Source: CAWKGV01 sp963849305
Lineage (GTDB): Bacteria > Pseudomonadota > Alphaproteobacteria > Acetobacterales > Acetobacteraceae
NCBI GenBank assembly: GCA_963849305.1
Contig: CAWKGV010000024.1
Coordinates: forward strand, 1 to 16,615
Direction: 5' to 3'
DNA length: 16,615 nt
In this document: positions 1 to 6,678 of the stretch, one piece after another
Numbering within the stretch: position 1 is the stretch's first letter
How the letters are laid out: the number at the start of each line of letters is the position of its first letter
Position numbers and translations under genes: made by a program
Notes under the pieces: generated by a model
Seen by the model: the letters and a program-made list of their open reading frames with translations, nothing else
Database searches by the model: none
What the model was told of the DNA's origin: nothing

Positions 1-210
1 TGTTTTGGGAGGGCCGCGTTCGGAGGCGGGCTTGGGGCGGTTAGCCTGATGCTGGTTCAGGCTGTCCGCTCCGGGTTGCTAATGCCGGCGTTATACACGC
101 GCTAAGCAACTGGTTCTGCTGCGGCGGCGCGCTCGGAAGAAGCGTCCAGGGCTTCTACGCCATGCGTGCATGCTACGCCCGATTTTGGTACAACACCGCT
201 GCCGCAAGCG

Positions 211-216
211 GGAGCG
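211..216 (+). promoter_or_regulatory. Ribosome binding site that fixes a GTG start for the response regulator
   Basis: GGAGCG lies 8 bases before GTG at 225. The receiver domain begins only five residues after this GTG (TGSAKIVLVEDE). An ATG at 162 in the same frame would add 21 residues with no family resemblance and has no comparable site. I therefore prefer 225. Confidence 0.55.
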
Positions 217-224
217 AATTTGGC

Positions 225-938
225 GTGACTGGCTCGGCCAAGATCGTTTTGGTCGAAGACGAGGCATTCCAAAGGCAGGTCATCGCGGAATGCCTGGCGC
301 TGCATGGGCTTCGGCCTACCACGCTTGCCTCCGGCGCCGAACTGAAGCGCCTGGCTCAGCGTGCAATGCCGGACCTCGCTCTGCTGGACGTGCATCTGAA
401 CGAACCGGAAGACGGCTTCGCCCTGGCGCGTTGGCTGCGCAGCCGGTCTGGGCGGATTGGCATCATTATGCTCACCGTCGCCGGTGATACGATTGATCGC
501 GTGGTCGGGCTGGAATCCGGTGCCGACGATTATGTTGCCAAACCGTTCGAACCGCGCGAGCTAGTGGCGCGGGTGAAGGCGCTGCTGCGTCGAGCGGGCC
601 GGGCCGCGCAACCGGCACCGCGGCTGACCGAGGTGCGGGTCGGCACGGCGATGCTGGATCTGCAGCGCCGTGTGCTTGTCCTGGCTGACGGCACGGTGTC
701 CAGCCTCGCCGCCAGCGAGTTCGATCTGCTCCGCCTGTTCGTAGAGAATCCCAACCGCCCACTCACCCGCGACTGGCTGCTGGAAACCGTCGCGCATCGC
801 GACGCCGAGGCGTTCGACCGGGCGATCGACAACCGGGTCATGCGCCTGCGCCGCAAGCTGGAACGCGACCCGGGCAAGCCCGAGGTGATCCGCAGCGTAC
901 GAGGCGTCGGCTACATGTTCGTCCCCTCGGCCGACTGA
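225..938 (+). CDS. OmpR/PhoB-family response regulator transcription factor
   Basis: A two-component response regulator that would bind DNA in the cytoplasm after phosphorylation. Counting from GTG 225 (237 aa), residues about 5-120 form a receiver domain: the acidic pair E11/D12, the phospho-acceptor D55 in LALLDVHL, T84 in IIMLT, and K106 in YVAKPF. Residues about 135-235 form an OmpR-type winged helix ending in the usual RAIDNRVMRLRRKLE and VRGVGYMF signatures. The gene is complete with all key residues present. Its 3' end overlaps the convergent cyclase gene by 28 bp. The adjacent leftward hybrid kinase, which has an Hpt output domain, is the obvious candidate partner, but that is inferred from position only. 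Target promoters are not shown; the repeat-rich region at 3844-3977 is one possibility. Confidence 0.93.
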   Translation: MTGSAKIVLVEDEAFQRQVIAECLALHGLRPTTLASGAELKRLAQRAMPDLALLDVHLNEPEDGFALARWLRSRSGRIGIIMLTVAGDTIDRVVGLESGADDYVAKPFEPRELVARVKALLRRAGRAAQPAPRLTEVRVGTAMLDLQRRVLVLADGTVSSLAASEFDLLRLFVENPNRPLTRDWLLETVAHRDAEAFDRAIDNRVMRLRRKLERDPGKPEVIRSVRGVGYMFVPSAD

Positions 939-1697
939 CCGAGCCCGATTACCTGATGCACGGTGCCGGGCCGGGTCAGTCCCTTCAGCGGTACGTCGCC
1001 GACCCCCTCCAACCTCGTGGCGTGATCGACGGCGGCGGCCACGCGCTGGCTGACGAGGATCTGGCCGTTCTCCGCGACGGCGCAGAGCCGCGAAGCGAGG
1101 TTGGTCACCGTGCCCATCGCCGTGTAGTCGATCTGATCCTTGAACCCGACGCGGCCCAAGGTCGCGTAGCCCATGATCATCTCGGCAAGCTGGGGTGCCA
1201 GGAATCGGCGAAGCCGGCCAATGCGCTCGATCTCGGCGACCTGCGCCGTCACTCGCCGTTCTAGAGTGGCGTTCAGCGCCTTCAGGTCCTCGTGCTGCGC
1301 CTCGACGGTATCGTGCAGTCCCTTGATGCGCAGCATGGAACGTACGCGTGCATCCAGGGCCGCATGGTCGGCGGACTTGGCGAGGTAGTCGTCGGCACCA
1401 GCGTCGAGGCCGGCGACCACGTCCTTCGTGTCGGCCCTGGCGGTCAGCAGGATGATCGGCACGAATGGCAGCGACGCATCGCTCTTGAGCCGCCGCGTCA
1501 CCTCGATGCCGTCGAGCTTCGGCATCACGATATCGAGCAGCAAAAGGTCGGGTCGGAGTTCGCGTGCCCGTGCCATTGCCTCCTTCCCATCGCCTGCCGT
1601 CGCGACCCCGTAGCCCAAGGCTCTCGAGGCGGGCCTTGATTATGTCGCGATTGAACTCGTTGTCGTCGACGACAAGAACAAGCGGAGGATTGTGCAT
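911..1697 (-). pseudogene. Receiver-adenylate/guanylate cyclase fusion, frameshifted and lacking the cyclase core
   Basis: The ATG at 1697 begins MHNPPLVLVVDDNEFNRD, the start of a receiver domain. The frame is lost at about 1614-1616, where a GGG run appears to hold one base too many. The other frame continues YGVATAGDGKEAM, then the acceptor Asp in LLLLDIVMPKLDG and Lys in YLAKS. A coiled linker follows, then the FLAPQLAEMI motif that precedes class III cyclase domains. At about 1171-1178 this joins directly to GYATLGRVGF and TAMGTVTNLASRLC, which lie late in the cyclase fold. Roughly 110-120 residues normally in between, including both metal-binding aspartates, are absent, so cyclic nucleotide synthesis is not expected even if the frame is restored. 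A strong GAGGAGGA site (1705-1712) sits 7 bases before the ATG. The gene follows the kinase by 15 bases, implying one transcript. Confidence 0.82.
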
Positions 1698-1712
1698 GCG
1701 AATATCCTCCTC

Positions 1713-3825
1713 TCAGCCGACTGAGCGCATCGCCCCTAATGTCTCAGCCAGCAGCCGGTCCATCCCGTCCACCGCGTGCCGCGCCGCCGCGAGGTCGTCG
1801 GCATTGGCGGCCGCCTCGGCGCGGGCGGCCTGCTCGGCCAGCAGCCTGGCACCAGCCATCCGCGCCGCGCCGTTCAGCCGGTGCGCCGACGCCGCCAGAC
1901 GTCGCGCGTTCGGCGCCGCGCGGATCGCGGCTACATCGCGCGTGGCACTATCGGCGAAATTCCGTACCAACGCCGCGAGCCGGGCTGTATCGGTGCCGAA
2001 TAGGCCGCGCAGCGCCTCGGGATCGAACAGCGCACCGTTCCCCGTCTCGACCGGCGCCTCCGCCGGCGCAAGGTCGGGGATCCAGCGCCCGAGCGTGCGC
2101 GCCAATGCGTCCAGCGAAACGGGCTTGGACAGGAACCCGTCCATGCCAGCGGCGAAGCAGCGCGCATCCTCGCCCTTCAATGCGTCGGCGGTGACCGCTA
2201 TCAGCCCGCTGCGCGGCAAACGGCGTTTCGCCTCCTCGCGCCGGATCGCCTTGACCATAGCGAACCCGTCCAGAACCGGCATGTGCAGGTCGAGCAGGAC
2301 GACCGAATGATGCGTCTTCCGCCACAGCGCCAGAGCCGCCGCGCCGTCCTCCGCGATGTCGGCCGACAGACCGAGCAGTTCGAGTTGACGAAGGATCACC
2401 TCGAGATTGACCGGATGATCGTCGGCGACCAGCAACCGCGCCGCGCCAGGCCTCGACGTCGATGCTGTCGCCGGGTGTGCCCGGGTCGTTTCAGAAGCAA
2501 CGGGGATCACGCCGGTTTCCGCGAGCCGGAGGGTCACGGTGAAGCGGCTGCCCTCGCCCGGCGTGCTCTCCACGGCGACGTCGCCCCCCATCAGCTGCGC
2601 CAGCCGGCGCACGATCGACAGGCCAAGGCCGGTTCCGCCGAACCGCCTTGTAGTCGAGCTGTCCGCCTGCATGAACGGCTCGAACAATCGCGCTCGCGTC
2701 GCTTCGTCCATACCAATGCCGCTATCGCTCACGCTCAGGCTCACCATCACAGTGCCGTCGGCCTCGGCGCGGCTGTCCGCGCCGATGCGGACGAAGCCGC
2801 GATCGGTGAACTTGATAGCGTTGCCGACCAGGTTAAATAAGATCTGACGCACCCGCACCGGATCACCGCTGACCCAGTCGGGGCCGGCGCCGGGCGGGTC
2901 GGCGAACAGCGCCAGAACTCTTCTGGCGCGCCTGCGGTGCCATCGTCTCGACCGTGCCGGCTACCAAGTGGCTAACGCTGAACGGCAGCGCCTCGATGTC
3001 CATCCGCCCGGCGTCGATCTTCGAGAAGTCCAGCACGTCGTCGATGATGCGGAGCAAGGCCTGCGCGCTGTCGCGCATCACCGAGACATTCCGCGCCTGA
3101 GCCGGCGCCAGTTTGGAGCGTTCCAGCACCTCCATCATGCCGAGCACGCCGTTCATCGGCGTACGGATTTCATGGCTCATCGCGGCAAGGAAGGTGGATT
3201 TCGCCCGGTTGGCCTCCTCCGCCTCCGCCCGCGCCGCCTCGGCAAGATCGCGCTCGCGCTCGGCGGCATCGCGGGCCGATTGCACCTCCTCGAAGAGCCG
3301 TACGTTCTCGATCGCGATCACCGCCTGGTCGGCGAAGGTCGAGACGAGCTCGATCTCGCGATTGGTGAACGGCTCCAAAGTAGCGCGACCCAGCCCGATC
3401 ACCCCGATCGGCACGCCTTCGCGCAACAGCGGCACGCCAAGCATGCAGTGGATTCCACCAACCTGCGCGTCGCGCTTCATGGTGTAGTCCGGGTCACTCC
3501 AGGCGTCCGCGATCTGCACCGTCCGCCGCTCCTGCGCCGCGCGGCCTACAAGCGTCCCCCGGCCGGGCTGAATAATCTGCTGGCGCTCCCGCTCTTCGTA
3601 GGCTGGCGAGTTGCCGTGGCCGACAGCGAAGCGATAGGCGCCGTCCTGGTAGCGAAAGAGGACCGCCATTTCCGCCCGGCACAGCGCCATTGCGTTGGTG
3701 ACCACCGTCAACAGCACGCTGGAGAGGTCGAAAGCTGAGCGGCTGATTACCCGCAGGATGTCGTTCATCGCCGCCTGGTATTCGAGCGCCTCCTGCAGTT
3801 CGCGCTTGATGTCTGCTTCTGTCAC
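1713..3825 (-). pseudogene. GAF-domain hybrid histidine kinase with receiver and Hpt domains, split by one frameshift
   Basis: A cytosolic sensor kinase of about 700 residues; no membrane segment is seen. GTG 3825 is preceded by AAGGGA (3834-3839). Domains in order: a GAF sensor at about residues 30-185; a charged coiled coil at about 185-212; HisKA with phospho-acceptor H218 in AAMSHEIRTPMNG; HATPase with NLVGNAIKF, DSGIGM and GGTGLGLSIV; a receiver with LLVADDHPVNLEV, LLDLHMPVLDG and FLSKPVS; and a C-terminal Hpt with AHRLNGAARMAGA. The frame breaks at about 2914-2920, between HisKA and the ATPase. There CAG AAG is followed by four bases before CTG GCG CTG TTC resumes the family sequence, fitting one inserted base. 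All phosphotransfer residues are present on either side, so this could be a sequence error. It is upstream of, and probably cotranscribed with, the cyclase gene. The Hpt suggests relay to another regulator, such as the one at 225-938. Confidence 0.85.
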
Positions 3826-3843
3826 CCAATCGGTCCCTTGGCT

Positions 3844-3977
3844 TCGCGCCCCATGTGATGGCGGAGCTCGGTCGCGTCCATATCGCGCATCGCGCCCAGC
3901 TTTGTCGCGTGTGTCGCGCGTGCCCCTCCGCGCGACACACGCGACATCAATCCGCTCCTGGCGCGATCATCGCGCGA
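3844..3977. promoter_or_regulatory. Divergent control region crowded with TCGCG/CGCGA words
   Basis: The stretch between the leftward kinase (GTG 3825) and the rightward methyltransferase (ATG 4040) contains TCGCG or its complement at 3844, 3872, 3883, 3890, 3905, 3914, 3931, 3940, 3962, 3970 and 3973. Several form inverted pairs, including GCGCGAT-c-ATCGCGC at 3961-3975. It must hold the promoters of both genes. A cooperatively bound regulator is the natural reading, but no protein is identified and no clear -35/-10 pair was recognised. Confidence 0.5.
3904..3945. repeat. Perfect 17-bp inverted repeat with an 8-base loop
   Basis: The left arm GTCGCGTGTGTCGCGCG (3904-3920) is matched without mismatch by its reverse complement at 3929-3945; the loop is TGCCCCTC. 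There is no T-run on either side and the position is between divergent starts, so an operator or a 5'-leader hairpin is more likely than a terminator. Each arm itself carries two TCGCG words 9 bases apart. Confidence 0.8.
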
Positions 3978-4039
3978 CAGAAGCCGCTCCAAACTCGGGG
4001 CTCCGCCGGACAGCCGCGCGGAACCGAGGGAGGACGACT

Positions 4040-5095
4040 ATGGTGGACGAAACCAAGCTGCACGCGTTTGTCGGCCAGATGCTTGGCGACCTCGGCGGTG
4101 CGCTGAGCGTATCGCTCGTGCGCATCGGCGACCGGCTGGGTTTCTACAAGGCGCTGCATGCAAACGGCCCGATGACCTCGGCCGAGCTGGCGGCGAAGAC
4201 CGATACCGCGGAGCGCTACGCGCGGGAGTGGCTGTGCCATCAGGCAGCCTCCGGTTACCTCACATACGACCCCGCCAGCGGCCGGTTCACCTTGCCGCCC
4301 GAGCAGGCAATGGTGTTCGCCGAGCCCGAAAGTCCCGTCTACATGCAAGGCGGCTTCGATCTTGCGATGGTGATGATGGAGAACCAGGCGCTTGTCGAGC
4401 CCGCGTTTCGCACCGGCAAGGGGGTCGGCTGGGGCGAGCAGTCGCAGTGCCTGTTCTGCGCCGCCGGACGCTTCTTCCGGCCCGGCTACCACAACAATCT
4501 CGTCTCATCCTGGCTGCCGGCGCTGGACGGCGCCGTGGCGAAGCTGGAGCGCGGCGCGACGGTGGCCGATGTCGGCTGCGGGCACGGGTTCTCGACGATA
4601 ATGATGGCCAAAGCGTTCCCGAACTCGACCTTCGTCGGCTACGACTTCCACCCCGGTTCGGTGGAGCAGGCTCGGTTGCATGCCGAGCAGCATGGCGTGA
4701 CGGCAAACACGCGGTTCGAAGTGGGAATGGCCAGCGAATTCCCCGGCAAGAACCTGGACCTGGTGACCTTCTTCGACTGCCTGCACGACATGGGCGATCC
4801 GGTCGGCGCGGCGCGGCATGTGCGCCAGACACTAAAGCCAGACGGAAGCTGGATGATCGTCGAGCCGGCAGCAGGCGATCGGTTCGAGGACAACCTCAAT
4901 CCGGTTGGCCGGCTCTATTACGCGGCCTCGACGATGATTTGCGTGCCGACCTCTCTCGATCAGCCGGTGGGAGCGGCACTCGGAGCACAAGCAGGTCTTG
5001 CAAAGCTGTCGTCGGTCATCAGCGAGGGCGGATTTGGGCAGGTGCGTAAGGCCACCGAGACGCCCTTTAACATGATCCTGGAAGCACGACCCTAG
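4040..5095 (+). CDS. Class I SAM-dependent methyltransferase with N-terminal winged helix
   Basis: A 351-residue cytosolic protein. The ATG at 4040 follows GAGGGAGGA (4026-4034); the frame is open further upstream, but that part is non-coding in character. Residues about 15-95 resemble the winged-helix dimerisation domain found in O-methyltransferases and Rv2258c-like proteins (SLVRIGDRLGFYKAL, then SAELAAKTD). Residues about 170-290 form the Rossmann SAM-binding domain, with motif I VADVGCGHGFS near residue 175, the acidic end of strand 2 in FVGYDFHP, and FFDCLHDMGDP later. The C-terminal part (MICVPTSLDQP, then SEGGFGQVRKATETPFN) is typical of this subgroup. Its methyl acceptor cannot be read from the sequence; the small-molecule type of fold suggests a metabolite rather than nucleic acid. 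It stands alone, with no coding partner immediately downstream. Confidence in the class is high; in the substrate, nil. Confidence 0.92.
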   Translation: MVDETKLHAFVGQMLGDLGGALSVSLVRIGDRLGFYKALHANGPMTSAELAAKTDTAERYAREWLCHQAASGYLTYDPASGRFTLPPEQAMVFAEPESPVYMQGGFDLAMVMMENQALVEPAFRTGKGVGWGEQSQCLFCAAGRFFRPGYHNNLVSSWLPALDGAVAKLERGATVADVGCGHGFSTIMMAKAFPNSTFVGYDFHPGSVEQARLHAEQHGVTANTRFEVGMASEFPGKNLDLVTFFDCLHDMGDPVGAARHVRQTLKPDGSWMIVEPAAGDRFEDNLNPVGRLYYAASTMICVPTSLDQPVGAALGAQAGLAKLSSVISEGGFGQVRKATETPFNMILEARP

Positions 5096-5149
5096 ATTTG
5101 GCAGGCTGTGACCATGCTCGTTCGAACTGAGGCAGCAACGTAAACCCCC

Positions 5150-5245
5150 CACCTGTACGCGACGCTCGCGCCGCCCTCGCCTACGTACCACCGAGGCGTA
5201 GTCCTCCACCGCCGGTAGGTGAACCCGCCCGCGAGCGCCTCGCAT
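5150..5245 (-). pseudogene. Decayed fragment of a Wza-like polysaccharide export gene
   Basis: This stretch aligns over about 85 bases, with scattered mismatches, to 5976-6055 inside the intact Wza-like gene 0.8 kb away, in the same orientation. Conceptual translation gives ALAGGFTYR, then after a one-base loss near 5211-5214 VEDYASVVR, matching ALAGGFTYRAVEEYASVVR in the intact copy. Nothing recognisable of the rest of the gene remains on either side. It is either a relic of an old duplication or of a second export gene that has been deleted. Confidence 0.7.
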
Positions 5246-5264
5246 GAATAGCCGGTTAACGGCC

Positions 5265-5347
5265 GGTGTACACCTGATCGTCCCGTCCGGCCCTCGGTGT
5301 ACACATCGCACCCGGACGAAATAGCTCGACTCTGCCCCGGTGTACAC
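5265..5347. repeat. Three GGTGTACAC palindromic repeats
   Basis: Copies start at 5265 (GGTGTACACC, a perfect 10-bp palindrome), 5296 (GGTGTACAC) and 5339 (GGTGTACAC). All are preceded by C or CC. The start-to-start spacings of 31 and 43 bases are close to three and four helical turns, as in operators read from one face of the DNA. The core GTGTACAC fits the GTNTANAC consensus known for HutC-type GntR repressors; that link is inference. No start codon with good coding sequence follows on either strand. Confidence 0.45.
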
Positions 5348-5901
5348 TCACCCGCCTGCCTCAATCACCGAATCCGCCGCGAACGCCCCTTCTCGGTCGA
5401 CCGTCGGGCCATCTGTGCGGTGCGTTTCGACACGGTGGTTTTGTCCTCCTGCGCTTCATGCCACCGCTGATCAGCGTCTGTTGCTCTCGCGCGTCATTGT
5501 CGCGTCTGCCCGCCGATGCGCGGGGGGGGCGCGCCGAGGGCCCCGCGGTGGCGGACACACTCCGGCACCGCGAACACCAGGTCGAGCTCGATCGGTCTGG
5601 ATGAGGTCCGGCCGAGAGACCAGAGCTGCAGGAGTCGATGCGCACCTCGCTCGAGGTCGATCGAGCGGTCGAGCCGATGCTGGCTTCGGATAACGGCCGA
5701 TCAGCCGACAAAGGTCCGCACGCACAACGCGGCCATCTCGCAAGGACGCGGCGAGACGCGCGCTGAGAGAAGTAGACGCCGCCAGAGTGCTAAGCGATAT
5801 CGGAAAGAAAGAAGTCGGAACCCACTCTGCGGGTCGGACCGGTCGAGAGCGGCTTCAGAGTCTAAATTGGAATCCCGCAGCTCGCGGATGGAGACGCCGT
5901 T
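5348..5901. other. Stretch with no recognisable gene
   Basis: Several open frames of 90-170 codons cross this stretch on both strands, but all are rich in Arg/Ser/Pro in the way of chance frames in GC-rich DNA and none resembles a known family. It contains an uninterrupted run of eight G (5522-5529) and short inverted GATCGAGC/GCTCGATC words around 5585-5670. I see no tRNA fold and no clear terminator for the Wza-like gene that ends at 5902. Confidence 0.5.
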
Positions 5902-6546
5902 TCAGAACCGCCGTTCGAATACCGTGACAACGTCGCCCGGCTCCAGCGCGGTTTGGCGCGCGACCCGGCCCTCGACGCCCGCGCCGCCCTCGCTGCGCAC
6001 TACCGAGGCGTACTCCTCCACCGCCCGGTAGGTGAACCCACCGGCGAGCGCTACGGCGGCGAGCACGGTCATGCCCGGCTGATACGGGAACTGGCCCGGC
6101 TTGTTGACTTCGCCCAATACGAAGATCGGCCGGTAGCCGATCACCTCGACGGCGACCGACGGCTCCCGTTCCAGCCCGGCCCGGGTCAGCGCGGCCGCCA
6201 CGGCGCGCTCCAGCCCGGACGGGCGCAGGCCCGCCGCATGAACGCCGCCCACCATCGGCAAGGCGATCGCGCCGCTATCGCTGACCCGGAACTCGCCCGT
6301 GAGCGCCTCGTCGCCCACGGTGATGATGCGGACCTGATCGCCGGGACCGAGACGGTAGCCGGCACGCGCGGCCTCGGGGAGCGGCGGCAGGCTCGCGCCC
6401 GGCGCGCAGCCGGCGGCGAGTAGGGTGGCAAGCAGCGCGGACAAGGGGCGGATTAGTCTCTCTCCCCGACCCCTCCCGCGGCCCCTCCCGCAAGGGGTAG
6501 GGAGGTTTTCGCGCGGGGCCAGAACATCGGGCGAGCGGTGTGACAT
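5902..6546 (-). CDS. Wza-like polysaccharide biosynthesis/export outer-membrane lipoprotein
   Basis: Predicted outer-membrane auxiliary (OMA) lipoprotein through which an exopolysaccharide or capsule leaves the cell. Counting from ATG 6546 (214 aa), a basic stretch and the hydrophobic run LSALLATLL precede a lipobox LAAGC with C47 as the lipidation site. A Poly_export domain follows (YRLGPGDQVRI, then GEFRVSDSGAIALPMVG), then a SLBB-like part (IFVLGEVNKPGQFPYQPGMT, ALAGGFTYRA). A GTG at 6591 would add 15 residues but lacks a ribosome site. Residues about 13-30, which supply the positive charges before the signal helix, are encoded by a palindromic repeat (6461-6506), so the native start may have been disturbed. 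At 214 residues it is the short form of the family, as expected beside a Wzc-like partner. It is divergent from the Wzc-like operon. Confidence 0.88.
   Translation of the reverse strand: MSHRSPDVLAPRENLPTPCGRGRGRGRGERLIRPLSALLATLLAAGCAPGASLPPLPEAARAGYRLGPGDQVRIITVGDEALTGEFRVSDSGAIALPMVGGVHAAGLRPSGLERAVAAALTRAGLEREPSVAVEVIGYRPIFVLGEVNKPGQFPYQPGMTVLAAVALAGGFTYRAVEEYASVVRSEGGAGVEGRVARQTALEPGDVVTVFERRF
6461..6506. repeat. Palindromic CCCCTCCC/GGGGTAGGG element inside the Wza-like gene
   Basis: A short GC-rich palindromic repeat, CTCTCCCCGACCCCTCCC followed by CCCCTCCCgcaaGGGGTAGGGAGG, of the same general type as the element at 10216-10346. On the coding strand it is translated as LPTPCGRGRGRGRGE, unlike any export protein. 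Its insertion in the signal-peptide region has left the frame open. Confidence 0.6.
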
Positions 6547-6678
6547 GCGCGCATACTCGCGTCGGTCTCTCTCCGAACCGTTAACGCGCACGCATTAGCG
6601 TCCCGTTAGCGGCTCGCGCGGATGATGACGCCACCGCGATGCCCGGCCAGAACGACCGGGCTCTGTTTTGGGGGCGCG
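6547..6678. promoter_or_regulatory. Divergent promoter region of the polysaccharide genes
   Basis: These 132 bases separate the leftward Wza-like start from the rightward Wzc-like start, so both promoters should lie here or just inside the coding ends. The words CCGTTAACG (6578-6586) and ATTAGCGTCCCGTTAGCGG (6594-6612, two TTAGCG units 11 bases apart) stand out as a possible regulator site. I could not assign -35 and -10 boxes with confidence. Confidence 0.35.

Noticed and set aside
3904..3945. Reading the 17-bp hairpin as a rho-independent terminator
   Set aside because: No T-run follows on either strand and both flanking genes start, rather than end, next to it.
4287..4832. Leftward open frame of 181 codons inside the methyltransferase gene
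   Set aside because: It lies opposite a well-supported coding sequence, is extremely Arg/Pro-rich and resembles nothing; it is a chance frame in GC-rich DNA.
5265..5347. Reading the three GTGTACAC copies as a CRISPR array
   Set aside because: Repeats are only 9-10 bp, perfectly palindromic, unequal in spacing and only three in number, with no cas genes.
5700..5900. Possible tRNA or small RNA in the gene-free stretch
   Set aside because: No cloverleaf with a TTCRANY-type T-loop could be built on either strand, and no paired promoter and terminator are visible.
5516..6031. Rightward 171-codon frame rich in Ser and Arg
   Set aside because: No recognisable domain, overlaps the end of the Wza-like gene on the other strand, and no ribosome site.
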